Assembly (NCBI RefSeq): GCF_022317005.1
Contig: NZ_CP081006.1
Location: 2,728,001 to 2,792,000, forward strand
Direction of reading: 5' to 3'
Origin: Mycobacterium sp. IDR2000157661
GTDB taxonomy: Bacteria > Actinomycetota > Actinomycetes > Mycobacteriales > Mycobacteriaceae
Length of the DNA stretch: 64,000 bases
Shown piece by piece: positions 45,491-56,061 of this stretch. A program made the translations under genes and the position numbers. The notes beneath the pieces are model-generated. The model was not told where the DNA came from and did not search any database. It was given only the letters and a program-made list of their open reading frames with translations. Position 1 is the first letter of the stretch. The number at the start of each line of letters is the position of its first letter.

Positions 45491-46384
45491 ATGGACACCC
45501 CTGAGATTGACGGCGCCGCCGTCGGCCGGCTGTTGTTCGTGCACGCCCATCCCGACGACGAGACGCTGACGACCGGCGCGACGATCGCGCACTACGCCGC
45601 ACGCGGAGCGCAGGTGTGCGTCGTGACGTGCACCCTCGGCGAGGAGGGCGAGGTGATCGGGCAGCGGTGGGCGCATCTGGCTGTCGGCGCGGCCGACCAG
45701 CTCGGCGGTTACCGCATCGCCGAGCTGACCGCCGCGCTCGACGCGCTGGGCGTCGACGAGCCGCTGTACCTCGGCGGCGCAGGCCGGTGGCGCGACTCAG
45801 GCATGGCGGGGACGCCGCCACGGCACCACCTGCGATTCATCGATGCCGACCCCGAGGAGGCGGTCGGCGCGCTCGTGGCGGTCATCCGTCGGCTGCGCCC
45901 CCACGTCGTGGTCACCTATGACCCCGACGGTGGCTACGGGCACCCCGACCACATCCACGCTCACCGGGTGACGATGGCCGCTGTCGAGGCCGCGGCCACC
46001 GAACCGGGCGACCCATGGGCGGTGCCGAAGGTGTACTGGACGGTGATGTCGAAGTCGGCGATGGCCGGCGGGTTCGAGGCCATGGGGGACGTGCCCGCCG
46101 AATGGACGAGGGTGAGCGCCGACGACCTGCCGTTCGGTTATCCCGATGACAAGATCGATGCGGTCGTCGACGCGCCGGATCAGTTGTCCGCCAAGGTCGC
46201 CGCGCTGCGGGCGCACGCCACCCAGGTCAGCGTCGCGCCGGACGGACGGTCCTGCGCGCTGTCGAACAACATCGCGCTGCCGATCGGCGCGGTCGAGCAC
46301 TACATTCTGGTGTCCGGCGCTGCGGGCGCCCGCGACGCCCGCGGCTGGGAAACGGATCTGCTGGCCGGCCTGAACCTCGATTAG
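45491..46384 (+). CDS. mshB: GlcNAc-inositol deacetylase of mycothiol synthesis
   Basis: 297 residues, PIG-L fold. It deacetylates GlcNAc-Ins, the second step of mycothiol biosynthesis, with a zinc site: His20 and Asp23 in HAHPDDET, and a later His in [11 protein letters not shown]. Other conserved segments are [29 protein letters not shown] and HATQVSV. It acts in the cytoplasm on the path to the major mycobacterial thiol. The ATG 45491 start is preceded by a GGTGGGA purine stretch. It is divergent from the ClC gene, 39 bp away, and a 35-residue ORF follows with its own promoter. Confidence 0.95.
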   Translation: MDTPEIDGAAVGRLLFVHAHPDDETLTTGATIAHYAARGAQVCVVTCTLGEEGEVIGQRWAHLAVGAADQLGGYRIAELTAALDALGVDEPLYLGGAGRWRDSGMAGTPPRHHLRFIDADPEEAVGALVAVIRRLRPHVVVTYDPDGGYGHPDHIHAHRVTMAAVEAAATEPGDPWAVPKVYWTVMSKSAMAGGFEAMGDVPAEWTRVSADDLPFGYPDDKIDAVVDAPDQLSAKVAALRAHATQVSVAPDGRSCALSNNIALPIGAVEHYILVSGAAGARDARGWETDLLAGLNLD

Positions 46385-46441
46385 CGCCTGTGCCGCGGGG
46401 TAAGCTTCCGTGCAGTCGGCGGCAAGCGGAAGGGACGGCAC

Positions 46442-46549
46442 ATGGACCCGGATCTCGATCCCAACCTGCAGCACTGGCAGGACCGGCTCGACAGCCTGCA
46501 GTGGGTGATCGGTTCGATCACCGGATTGCTCGACAGCATCCCGACCTGA
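46442..46549 (+). CDS. Putative small amphipathic protein (35 aa)
   Basis: The frame encodes a 35-residue protein with an acidic start (MDPDLDPNLQHWQDRLDS), an amphipathic helix containing two tryptophans, and a hydrophobic end (VIGSITGLLDSIPT). TAAGCT at 46401-46406 gives a leader of about 28 nt carrying GGAAGGGA (46428-46435), 6 nt before ATG 46442. The combination of promoter, ribosome site and protein-like composition supports a real gene; the alternative frame through here looks random. It is not recognised. Confidence 0.55.
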   Translation: MDPDLDPNLQHWQDRLDSLQWVIGSITGLLDSIPT

Positions 46550-46575
46550 ACCGGCCCGCGACCGACGGTCGGCGG

Positions 46576-46923
46576 GTGGCGGTATTGGCGCTACTCACGC
46601 TCGACGGTGTGCTCTGCGCGATCGCGACCGCGCTCTTCCTGCCTTTGCGTATCGGAACGATTCCCTTTCCCATCTCTGCGCTGATCGCGGGCCTGGTCAA
46701 TGCGGCGCTGGTGTGGGCCGCGCTGCACTGGACGTCGGCGCCGCGGGTGGCGTCGCTGCCGCTGTGGTCGTGGTTGCTGACCGTTGCGGTGCTGTCGCTC
46801 GCCGGCCCCGGAGACGACGTGGTCTTCGGCGGCAGCGGCGTCATGGCCTACGCCGCGTTCCTGCTCATCGGACTCGGTGCGCTACCGCCGGCGCTTGTCT
46901 TGTACCGGTACGCCAACGCCTGA
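46576..46923 (+). CDS. Conserved membrane protein (Rv1171-like)
   Basis: 115 residues from GTG 46576: four hydrophobic helices (LALLTLDGVLCAIATALFL and three further) and a short basic tail. It corresponds by position to Rv1171, downstream of mshB. The start is uncertain: a possible CTG at 46546 overlaps the stop of the 35-aa ORF and would restore the longer length of the family, while the frame further upstream overlaps that ORF and is unlikely. No ribosome site is strong. Function unknown. It converges with the PE/PPE-associated-type gene, 3 nt after its stop. Confidence 0.7.
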   Translation: MAVLALLTLDGVLCAIATALFLPLRIGTIPFPISALIAGLVNAALVWAALHWTSAPRVASLPLWSWLLTVAVLSLAGPGDDVVFGGSGVMAYAAFLLIGLGALPPALVLYRYANA

Positions 46924-46926
46924 GCG

Positions 46927-47970
46927 CTACTCGACTCCCGACTCGCCGTCCACCTCGGACGGTGTGCTGCCCGAAGCGTCATCAACCGACGACGGTGCCT
47001 CGGCGAACTCGGTAGGGTTCCCCACCTCTTCCTCGAGTTCCTCGACCTGCGTGGTGTCGTTTTCGGTCGACAGCGCGGTATCGGCCGGATCCTCCTCCGG
47101 CGCGGTCACCGGCGCACGGACCTCGCCCTGTGCGGACACCGCACCCAAAGTGTCCGTCGTCGGCTCCTCGGTCGACGGTTCCTCGCCATCGGTGACCGTT
47201 TGCTCCACCGCGGGCTCGTCGACCATCAATCGCTGAACGGGTGGTTCCTGGGGCGGAGTCTCGGTCGACTCACTCTCCTTGGAGTCCACCGCCGGAAATT
47301 CCTCGGCTCCCTCTTCCGCGGACATCGCGGTCGTCTCCGCGGTTCCGGGTTCGGCAGCCAGGGGGAAAGGCGGCAGCGGAGGCAGCGGCGGCAGCCAGAA
47401 GTTCCACTGGTCGATGCCGAGCTGGATGAAGGAGTTGATGGTGTCGATGGCGACGTTGATGAGGCCCTGACCGAAGCTGATGTTCCCGTCGAGCCAGTAA
47501 GCGACGTTGTAGGCGATGCTGCGGGTGATCCGCTCGCCGAAGAAGTAGAAGATCATGATCTGGCCGGACAGCCAGCCGACGTAGGGCACCCAGCCGACCG
47601 CGTAGGTGGCGAGCTCGAATCCGTACTGCACCCACGGCTCGATGGCGTTGTAGGTGTTGATGATCGCGCTGCCGATCGAGGTACCGCCGACGACCGGCGG
47701 GAAGTCCGGCTGCGGGATCGGCTGGCCCGCGCTGGGCGGAATGACGATGCGCTCGAACCAGTCGACGAGAAGGTTGGGAAGCGCCGTCGGCTGCGCGGCT
47801 TGTTCGACGGCGGCGGTGAGCTGAACGGGCGTCGAGAGAACCCGCACGGATGCCGTCGGCGTGGCCGCCGGTCCGGATCGCCGGTCGGACTGGGGAGGCA
47901 GCACCGCAACCGCGACGGCCGTCGCCATCGCGACGCCGACCACCAGGCACGAGCGGATGCGGTTACCCAT
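46927..47970 (-). CDS. Secreted protein with PE/PPE-associated C-terminal-type domain
   Basis: 347 residues. There is a signal peptide-like start (about 1-24). The central domain (about 55-190) carries NTYNAIEPWVQYGFELATYAVGWVPYVGWL and an FGERITRSIAYN segment. These phrases recur in the non-PE parts of mycobacterial PE/PPE-family and related secreted proteins. The C-terminal third (about 215-347) is acidic Glu/Thr/Pro-rich, with no PE or PPE domain. It lies where M. tuberculosis has PE12 (Rv1172c), divergent from fbiC, so it may be its functional or ancestral counterpart. The start is ATG 47970 with GGAGG upstream. Confidence 0.75.
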   Translation of the reverse strand: MGNRIRSCLVVGVAMATAVAVAVLPPQSDRRSGPAATPTASVRVLSTPVQLTAAVEQAAQPTALPNLLVDWFERIVIPPSAGQPIPQPDFPPVVGGTSIGSAIINTYNAIEPWVQYGFELATYAVGWVPYVGWLSGQIMIFYFFGERITRSIAYNVAYWLDGNISFGQGLINVAIDTINSFIQLGIDQWNFWLPPLPPLPPFPLAAEPGTAETTAMSAEEGAEEFPAVDSKESESTETPPQEPPVQRLMVDEPAVEQTVTDGEEPSTEEPTTDTLGAVSAQGEVRAPVTAPEEDPADTALSTENDTTQVEELEEEVGNPTEFAEAPSSVDDASGSTPSEVDGESGVE

Positions 47971-48107
47971 GACAATGCACCTCCGGTAGCCGCGTCTCGG
48001 CCGTGTCCGCAAACGTACTCGCAGGTCAGGCGTCGCGGTGCGATTTACTCGACCGATCGATGAACGGGCTCGCACAGGCCAGGCCTGCTGGGACTAGGGT
48101 GACGCGT

Positions 48108-48161
48108 ATGGCAGGCGCATGGCGCGCGCAGTTCGTTTCAGGATGTGAGACGCGCGGATGA
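48108..48161 (+). CDS. Putative leaderless 17-codon upstream ORF of fbiC
   Basis: TAGGGT (48095-48100) lies exactly 7 nt before ATG 48108, the spacing of leaderless genes in this window. The ORF encodes 17 residues ([17 protein letters not shown]) and stops at 48161, 28 nt before the fbiC start. If transcription begins here, the fbiC mRNA has a translated leader that could influence expression. There is a single cysteine codon near the end. Promoter and frame are visible; function is speculative. Confidence 0.45.
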   Translation: MAGAWRAQFVSGCETRG

Positions 48162-48189
48162 ATCCGGAGTACCTCGGGGTTACACGGGA

Positions 48190-50769
48190 GTGGCTCTGAA
48201 CCCCCGGCGCGACGCCGACCTGCCCAGCCCGGTGGTCCCACGGAAAGCTCCGGCGGGGTCCCCTTCCGGGCTGCGGCGCGTGCTGCGCCGAGCGCGCGAC
48301 GGGGTCGCCCTCAACGTCGAGGAAGCCGCGCTCGCGATGACGGCCCGCGGCGACGACCTCGCCGACCTGTGTGCCAGCGCGGCGCGGGTCCGCGACGCGG
48401 GTCTGCAGGCCGCCGGGCGCCGCGGGGCCGCCGGCCGATTGCCGATCAGCTATTCGCGAAAGGTGTTCATCCCCGTCACGCACCTGTGCCGCGACAAGTG
48501 CCACTACTGCACGTTCGTCACCGTTCCCGGGCGGCTGCGCGCCGAGGGTCGCGGCATGTACCTCGAGCCCGACGAGATACTCGACGTCGCACGCCGAGGC
48601 GCCGAAATGGGTTGCAAGGAAGCCTTGTTCACGCTCGGTGACCGGCCCGAGGCCCGCTGGGACGAGGCGCGGCAGTGGCTCGACGAGCGCGGCTACGACT
48701 CGACGCTTGACTACGTGCGGGCCATGGCCATCCGCGTGCTCGAGGAGACGGGTCTGCTGCCGCACCTGAATCCGGGTGTGATGAGCTGGTCGGAGCTGTC
48801 GCGGCTCAAGCCGGTCGCACCGTCGATGGGCATGATGCTCGAGACCACGTCGCGGCGGCTGTTCGAGACCAGGGGACTGGTGCACCACGGCAGCCCGGAC
48901 AAGGATCCGGCGGTCCGGCTGCGCACCCTGGCCGACGCGGGCCGGCTGTCGATCCCGTTCACCACCGGCCTGCTGGTCGGGATCGGCGAGACGCTGCCCG
49001 AACGCGCCGAGACCATCCACGCGATCCGCCGGTCACACAAGGAGTTCGGGCATGTCCAGGAAGTGATCGTGCAGAACTTTCGCGCCAAGGATCACACCGC
49101 GATGGCCGCGACGCCGGATGCGGGCTTCGAGGACTTCCTGGCGACGGTGGCGGTCACCCGGCTGGTGATGGGGCCGAAGATGCGGATCCAGGCGCCGCCG
49201 AACCTGGTCTCACGCTCCGAATGTCTCGCCCTGATCGGCGCGGGCGTCGACGACTGGGGTGGCGTCTCGCCGCTGACGCCCGACCACGTCAACCCCGAGC
49301 GGCCGTGGCCCGCCCTCGACGAGTTGTCGGCGGTCACCGCCGAGGCCGGCTACGACCTGGTCCAACGACTGACGGCGCAGCCACAGTACGTGCAGGCGGG
49401 AGCGGCCTGGATCGATCCGCGGGTGCGCGGCCACGTCGACGCGCTGGCCGACCCCGACACCGGATACGCGGTCGACGTCAACCCCGTGGGCCGGCCGTGG
49501 CAGGAGCCGGATGAAGCGTGGGAGTCGTTGGGGCGCACTGACTTACATTCGGCGATCGACGCAGAGGGTCGGCTGACCGAGACCCGCAGCGACCTCGGCA
49601 GCGCCTTCGGCGACTGGGAGTCGATCCGCGAGAAGGTCGGTGAGTTGGCGGCACGGGCACCCGAACGCGTCGACACCGATGTGCTGGCGGCGTTGCGCGC
49701 GGCCGAAGCCGACCCGGCGGGGCTGACCGACGACGAGTACCTGGCGCTGGCCGCTGCCGACGGGCCGGCGCTGGACGCCGTTGCCGCGCTGGCCGACTCG
49801 TTGCGCCGCGATACCGTCGGCGATGACGTCACCTACGTGGTCAACCGCAACATCAACTTCACCAACATCTGCTACACCGGCTGCCGGTTCTGTGCGTTCG
49901 CGCAACGCAAGGGTGACGCGGACGCCTATTCGCTGTCGGTCGACGACGTCGCCGACCGGGCGTGGGAGGCGCACGTGTCGGGGGCGACCGAGGTGTGCAT
50001 GCAGGGCGGCATCGATCCCGAACTGCCCGTCACCGGCTACGCCGACCTGGTTCGGGCGGTCAAGGCCCGCGTGCCGTCGATGCACGTGCACGCCTTCTCG
50101 CCGATGGAGATCGCCAACGGTGTCACCCGCAGCGGCCTGTCGATCCGCGAGTGGCTGATCAGCCTGCGTGAAGCCGGGCTGGACTCCATCCCCGGCACCG
50201 CAGCGGAGATCCTCGACGACGAGGTGCGTTGGGTGCTGACCAAGGGCAAGCTGCCCACGTCGATGTGGATCGACGTGGTGACGACCGCGCACGACGTCGG
50301 CCTGCGGTCGAGCTCGACGATGATGTACGGGCATGTCGACCACCCGCGCCACTGGGTCGGCCATCTGCGGGTGCTGCGCGAGATCCAAGACCGCACAGGC
50401 GGATTCACTGAGTTCGTGCCGCTGCCGTTCGTGCATCAGAGCTCGCCGCTGTACCTGGCCGGGGGCGCCAGGCCCGGCCCGACGCACCGCGACAACCGCG
50501 CCGTGCATGCCCTCGCGCGCATCATGCTGCACGACAGGATCGCCAACATCCAGACCAGCTGGGTCAAGCTCGGCGTCGAGCGCACCCAGGTGATGCTCAA
50601 CGGCGGCGCCAACGACCTCGGCGGCACGCTGATGGAGGAGACCATCTCGCGGATGGCCGGCTCGGAGAACGGCTCGGCCAAGAGCGTCGAGGAACTGACG
50701 GCGATCGCCGAGGGCATCGGCCGCCCGGCGCGCCAGCGCTCCACGACCTACGCGCCGCTGGCCGCCTAG
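48190..50769 (+). CDS. fbiC: FO synthase, fused CofG/CofH (FbiC)
   Basis: 859 residues, the full fused length. It makes FO (7,8-didemethyl-8-hydroxy-5-deazariboflavin), the chromophore of coenzyme F420, from a diaminouracil and tyrosine. Two radical SAM modules are seen: CofG with Cys100, Cys104 and Cys107 (LCRDKCHYC), and CofH with Cys561, Cys565 and Cys568 (ICYTGCRFC); the AMGR-like segments [13 protein letters not shown] and [15 protein letters not shown] are conserved. GTG 48190 was chosen by comparison with M. tuberculosis FbiC. The F420-binding Rv1155-type protein (24908) is a potential user. Confidence 0.96.
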   Translation: MALNPRRDADLPSPVVPRKAPAGSPSGLRRVLRRARDGVALNVEEAALAMTARGDDLADLCASAARVRDAGLQAAGRRGAAGRLPISYSRKVFIPVTHLCRDKCHYCTFVTVPGRLRAEGRGMYLEPDEILDVARRGAEMGCKEALFTLGDRPEARWDEARQWLDERGYDSTLDYVRAMAIRVLEETGLLPHLNPGVMSWSELSRLKPVAPSMGMMLETTSRRLFETRGLVHHGSPDKDPAVRLRTLADAGRLSIPFTTGLLVGIGETLPERAETIHAIRRSHKEFGHVQEVIVQNFRAKDHTAMAATPDAGFEDFLATVAVTRLVMGPKMRIQAPPNLVSRSECLALIGAGVDDWGGVSPLTPDHVNPERPWPALDELSAVTAEAGYDLVQRLTAQPQYVQAGAAWIDPRVRGHVDALADPDTGYAVDVNPVGRPWQEPDEAWESLGRTDLHSAIDAEGRLTETRSDLGSAFGDWESIREKVGELAARAPERVDTDVLAALRAAEADPAGLTDDEYLALAAADGPALDAVAALADSLRRDTVGDDVTYVVNRNINFTNICYTGCRFCAFAQRKGDADAYSLSVDDVADRAWEAHVSGATEVCMQGGIDPELPVTGYADLVRAVKARVPSMHVHAFSPMEIANGVTRSGLSIREWLISLREAGLDSIPGTAAEILDDEVRWVLTKGKLPTSMWIDVVTTAHDVGLRSSSTMMYGHVDHPRHWVGHLRVLREIQDRTGGFTEFVPLPFVHQSSPLYLAGGARPGPTHRDNRAVHALARIMLHDRIANIQTSWVKLGVERTQVMLNGGANDLGGTLMEETISRMAGSENGSAKSVEELTAIAEGIGRPARQRSTTYAPLAA

Positions 50770-50775
50770 CCCCCT

Positions 50776-50840
50776 CTTGCGCGAGCGTGCGAGTTTGCAG
50801 ACGACACGCGCGATTCATGCAGCACTTTGCGCACGGTCGT
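50776..50840 (+). repeat. MITE/REP-like element, copy A
   Basis: It opens with TTGCGCGAGCGTGCG (the 11-bp terminus GCGAGCGTGCG at 50781-50791), has a degraded middle (GACGACACGCGCG), and ends with CGCACGGTCGT (50830-50840), two mismatches from the inverted terminus. Same family as copies B, C and D; this copy is the most diverged. Confidence 0.85.
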
Positions 50841-51073
50841 CGCATCCGGCAGCGTGTCGGCCGGAGTCTGGAACGGAAGTGACTGCATGGCTCCGCCGGC
50901 TGAGGAGGCTGAGTGGGCGCCGGGATCGGGCGGGCGGTTCCGTTGCCACAGACCGGGGCCACTTTGTGGCGGCCGCCGCCATCACCGCCGCCAACGGGTG
51001 TGCTTCTGCGCCCACGCCTCCTCCGATGTCGGCGGGATAGCCCCTGTCGACACCTGTCGCACGCTCGGACCGG

Positions 51074-51137
51074 TTGAAGGTGCGGGAACTGCTGATTTCG
51101 AGCGGCGTGTCGTGTACAGACGCGCACGCTCGCGCAA
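51074..51137 (-). repeat. MITE/REP-like element, copy B (inverted relative to A)
   Basis: Read on the minus strand it begins CTTGCGCGAGCGTGCGCGTC, contains TGTACACGACACGCCGC, and ends in a decayed terminus (CGCACCTTCAA). The 11-bp terminus at 51123-51133 is intact. The middle (GAACTGCTGA at 51085-51095 on the plus strand) is also in copy D. Neighbouring fragments at 51059-51069 and 51146-51156 match the terminus again, suggesting repeated insertion or rearrangement. Confidence 0.85.
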
Positions 51138-51347
51138 GAGGGGGTTGCACGCTCGCGCGCAGGGGTGTCCCTGGTGGTGCTGTATGTGCGACGTTTAGTA
51201 TCTGTAACCACGCGCCACCCTTAACCGGGCGGCGTGGAGTTAGGGCACACTGAGACGGCCGTCCAGGTATCGACAACGGATACTGGCCGACGGGCTCAGC
51301 GGCCCTGCCGGACGGCAGCCCACCGGACAGGAGATAAGGGAGACCTT

Positions 51348-51671
51348 GTGACGTACACGATTGCCGAACCCTGCGTCGACATCAAAGACAAGGCGTGTAT
51401 CGAAGAGTGCCCTGTCGACTGCATCTACGAGGGCGCACGCATGCTGTACATCCACCCGGACGAATGCGTGGACTGCGGTGCCTGCGAACCGGTGTGCCCG
51501 GTCGAAGCCATCTACTACGAGGACGACGTTCCCGACCAGTGGAGCGGCTACACGCAGATCAACGCCGACTTCTTCGCCGAACTCGGCTCGCCCGGCGGCG
51601 CGTCGAAGGTGGGCCAGACCGACAACGACCCCGAGCCGGTCAAGAGCATGCCGCCGCAAGGTGAGGACTGA
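51348..51671 (+). CDS. fdxC: 7Fe ferredoxin FdxC
   Basis: 107 residues, the seven-iron ferredoxin type, with cysteines at residues 9, 17, 21, 25 and then CVDCGACEPVCP, giving [3Fe-4S] and [4Fe-4S] clusters as in actinobacterial FdxA/FdxC. It is a cytoplasmic electron carrier, for example to cytochrome P450s or redox enzymes. The start is GTG 51348 with AAGGGAGA upstream. The C-terminal tail is acidic and Pro-rich. The downstream dapC gene begins within or just after its stop, so the two are co-transcribed as in M. tuberculosis (Rv1177-Rv1178). Confidence 0.95.
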   Translation: MTYTIAEPCVDIKDKACIEECPVDCIYEGARMLYIHPDECVDCGACEPVCPVEAIYYEDDVPDQWSGYTQINADFFAELGSPGGASKVGQTDNDPEPVKSMPPQGED

Positions 51672-51718
51672 CGACGGCTCGTCAAGAGCTTCGGCAGCCA
51701 CGTAGCGCTTCGCTGCCG

Positions 51719-52789
51719 GTGTTCCCGTGGGACACCCTGGCCGAGGTGACCGCGCTCGCCCGAGCGCACCCCGACGGCATCGTCGACCTGTCCGTGGGCA
51801 CCCCCGTGGACCCGGTCGCGCCGGTGATCCGCGACGCTCTCGCGGCGGCCAGCGGGTCGCCGGGTTACCCGGCGACAGCCGGCACCCCCGCGTTGCGGGA
51901 GTCGGCCGTGACCGCTTTGGCCAGGCGCTACGGCGTCACCGGCGTGCCGAATGAGGCTGTGCTGCCCGTCATCGGCACCAAGGAGCTCATCGCGTGGCTG
52001 CCGACGCTGCTCGGACTGGGCGCCGAGGACGTCGTCGTGGTGCCCGAACTCGCCTACCCGACATACGAAGTGGGCGCGCAGCTGGCCGGTGCGCAGGTGG
52101 TCCGGGCCGACTCGCTGACCCAACTCGGTCCGCAGACACCGGCGCTGGTCTACCTCAACTCGCCCAGCAACCCGACCGGCAAGGTGCTCGGCGTCGACCA
52201 TCTGCGCAAGGTCGTCGGCTGGGCCCGCGATCGAGGTGTCGTGGTGGCCTCCGACGAGTGCTATCTGGGCCTGGGCTGGGACGCCGACCCGCTGTCGGTG
52301 CTGCACCCCACGGTCTGCGACGGTGACCACACCGGCCTGTTGGCCGTGCACTCACTGTCGAAGACGTCGTCGCTGGCGGGCTACCGGGCGGGTTTCGTGG
52401 CCGGCGACGCGGCCGTGATCGCCGAGTTGCTGGCCGTGCGCAAGCACGCGGGGATGATGGTGCCGACGCCCGTGCAGGCCGCGATGGTCGCCGCGCTGGA
52501 CGACGACGAACACGAACGCCGCCAGCGCGCCCGCTATGCGCGGCGACGCGATGCGCTGCTGCCCGCCCTGCGTTCGGTCGGCCTGACGGTCGACGACTCC
52601 GAGGCCGGGCTGTATGTCTGGGCGACGCGCGGTGAGCCGTGCCGGGAGACGGTGGCCTGGCTGGCCAGCTTCGGGATCCTGGTCGCGCCCGGCGACTTCT
52701 ACGGACCCCGGGGCGGCGAGCATGTTCGTGTCGCGCTGACCGCGAACGACGAGCGGATCGCCGCTGCGGCGCAACGCTTGTCGTCATGA
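51719..52789 (+). CDS. dapC: N-succinyldiaminopimelate aminotransferase
   Basis: 356 residues from GTG 51719, class I PLP aminotransferase. The PLP lysine is in HSLSKTSSLAGYRAG, and SNPTGKVLG and SDECYLGLGW are conserved. It transfers the amino group from glutamate to N-succinyl-2-amino-6-ketopimelate in the lysine/DAP pathway, between DapD and DapE, both also in this window. In-frame residues upstream of the GTG (ending RSASLPVFPW) align with the longer M. tuberculosis N-terminus; the only start-like codon there is CTG 51668, overlapping the fdxC stop, so the true start may be non-canonical. Confidence 0.9.
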   Translation: MFPWDTLAEVTALARAHPDGIVDLSVGTPVDPVAPVIRDALAAASGSPGYPATAGTPALRESAVTALARRYGVTGVPNEAVLPVIGTKELIAWLPTLLGLGAEDVVVVPELAYPTYEVGAQLAGAQVVRADSLTQLGPQTPALVYLNSPSNPTGKVLGVDHLRKVVGWARDRGVVVASDECYLGLGWDADPLSVLHPTVCDGDHTGLLAVHSLSKTSSLAGYRAGFVAGDAAVIAELLAVRKHAGMMVPTPVQAAMVAALDDDEHERRQRARYARRRDALLPALRSVGLTVDDSEAGLYVWATRGEPCRETVAWLASFGILVAPGDFYGPRGGEHVRVALTANDERIAAAAQRLSS

Positions 52790-54355
52790 CGTCGCGCGCA
52801 AGCTCAACGACAGCAGCAGCCGCACGTCGGGGTCTGTGAGCGAGGTCGACAACAGCTGTTCGGCGCGGCGCACGCGATAGCGAACGGTGTTGGGGTGCAC
52901 ATGCAGTCGGCCCGCCACGGCGGCGACGTCACCGAACCCGTCGAGGTAGGCCTGCAATGTATCGGCCAGTGTCGGTTCATGGTCCCGCAATTCGCGCACC
53001 CTCGGGTCCAACAGCCGTTCGTTGGCGCTCATCATTGTCACGATCTCGTCGATCAGCACCGCGGTTCGGGCTTCGGCCACCGACGTCACCTCGCCGAACG
53101 CGACGGGGTGGCGCTCGGCACTGTCCAGCACCCGGTCCACCTCCACGCGGGCGGATGCCGCAGCGCCCAGACCCGCCACCGGCGCCGCGATCACGGCCCG
53201 CAGCGCCACGCCGAGTTCGGCGTGCAGGGTAGCGACCGTACCGCGCAACCACGAAGTCACTGAGGCGGTGCGGTTGGTCTGGGGCAGCAGCACATACACC
53301 CGCGATCCGTCGGAGACGACCGAGGCGTCGCTGCGAAAAGCGCTGGCGCTCAGGGCCAGGACGTCGGCGAGACGGCCATGCTCGGCGGGGGTGTCGAATC
53401 CGATCACCGCGGCCCTGCCGTCGGCGACGACACCGAGTTCGCGAGCGGCCGCCGCGACATCGACTTCTCCGTCGGTCAGGCCCAGCACCTCCTGTGCCCG
53501 CAACGTGTGAGTGGAGGGGGCCGTCGCCAGTCGCGACATGATCCGCGCCGCCAGTACCGCGGCGCCGCGCAGGATCTCACCGGCATCGTCGGACAGTGGC
53601 CGAGAGCCCTGCTGCAGCCAGATGGTCCCCACGAACTCCGGTGGCCGACGTCGATCGACGGCAGCCCGATGTATTCCGATGGCGAGCCGGGGCTGTAGCC
53701 CGAGTTCGGGGCGGGCGGCCACCGGGACGACCTCGTCGCTGCTGCGCAAAGCGTCGAAAATGCCCCACTGGCTGAGCCATTCGAGATGCTCGGGCGGTCC
53801 GGCCCGACCCAGAATCGAGAGCCGTCGCAGTTCGTCGGCCTCGTCGTTGGAGGGAGAGTACGCCAGTACGTGAGACTGGGCGTCCTCGATGCTGACCATG
53901 CCGCGCACCCGGTCGGCGATCGACTGCGCCAACGCGAACAGGTCTGTGCCGGAGTCCTGCCACGAGTCGACGCGGTCGCGGTGGTGCTCGAAGACGTGGT
54001 TGACCAATCGGTACAGCCGCTCCCAGCGAGCCCGCGGATCCACCGAGACGACCGCGATGCCCGCCGCAGTCGCCCGCGCGATCACCGCATCGGAAGGCCC
54101 TTTGGCGAAGATGGCCGCGGGCGTGCCGGCATGCCGGTCAAGCCAGCGCAGCGCCTCGGCATCGGTGAGACCCAGCAGGAAGAACGCATCGGCCGACCCG
54201 GCCGCGGGCGCCAGGCCCAGTCGGACATCGTCGGAGTCGATCAGCGCGGCGGAGGCGACCGGAACATCCAGGCCGCGCGGCGCCCGCACCAACCCGACCA
54301 GCGTCGCGTCCAGCGCCAGCAGCAGCCGACCCAGGGTGACGCCGCCACCTCGCAT
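52784..54355 (-). CDS. pruC: PucR-family regulator of proline catabolism
   Basis: 523 residues. There is an N-terminal sensor region, a central GGDEF-like CdaR domain (about 265-380), and a C-terminal PucR helix-turn-helix (about 460-515) with LADTLQAYLDGFGDVAAVAGRLHVHPNTVRYR. It corresponds to Rv1186c (PruC), reported to activate pruA/pruB with proline. Leaderless ATG 54355 follows TAGAAT (minus strand 54368-54363) by 7 nt. It is divergent from pruA with 82 bp between. Its last 6 nt overlap the dapC end; in M. tuberculosis a polyketide/papA3/mmpL10 cluster separates them. Confidence 0.9.
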   Translation of the reverse strand: MRGGGVTLGRLLLALDATLVGLVRAPRGLDVPVASAALIDSDDVRLGLAPAAGSADAFFLLGLTDAEALRWLDRHAGTPAAIFAKGPSDAVIARATAAGIAVVSVDPRARWERLYRLVNHVFEHHRDRVDSWQDSGTDLFALAQSIADRVRGMVSIEDAQSHVLAYSPSNDEADELRRLSILGRAGPPEHLEWLSQWGIFDALRSSDEVVPVAARPELGLQPRLAIGIHRAAVDRRRPPEFVGTIWLQQGSRPLSDDAGEILRGAAVLAARIMSRLATAPSTHTLRAQEVLGLTDGEVDVAAAARELGVVADGRAAVIGFDTPAEHGRLADVLALSASAFRSDASVVSDGSRVYVLLPQTNRTASVTSWLRGTVATLHAELGVALRAVIAAPVAGLGAAASARVEVDRVLDSAERHPVAFGEVTSVAEARTAVLIDEIVTMMSANERLLDPRVRELRDHEPTLADTLQAYLDGFGDVAAVAGRLHVHPNTVRYRVRRAEQLLSTSLTDPDVRLLLSLSLRATS

Positions 54356-54437
54356 TCGGCCGATTCTACTAACACCTGCCGAGCGGTTTGTCCGAACGGC
54401 CAAAGTCCTGGCGATCGGGTCCGGTCATCCTGGGTGG

Positions 54438-56060
<1,623 letters not shown>

Positions 56061-56061
56061 C

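Larger units (their letters stand above)
50770..51347. other. 578-bp fbiC-fdxC interval: repeat elements and fdxC promoter
   Basis: No gene is supported here. The left part holds a 65-bp element (50776-50840); its inverted copy is at 51074-51137, with partial end sequences at 51059-51069 and 51146-51156. Between the two copies (50841-51058) nothing is recognisable in any frame. The right part (51157-51347) is probably the fdxC promoter and leader, including the inverted repeat GTATC-N7-GATAC (51267-51283), which contains a GATACT-like -10, and a ribosome site (AAGGGAGA) before GTG 51348. The M. tuberculosis genes between fbiC and fdxC (Rv1174c-Rv1176c) are absent. Confidence 0.75.

Noticed and set aside
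50841..51058. A decayed TB8.4/Rv1174c-like gene between repeat copies A and B
   Set aside because: No frame gives a signal peptide or the expected cysteines; nothing recognisable remains.
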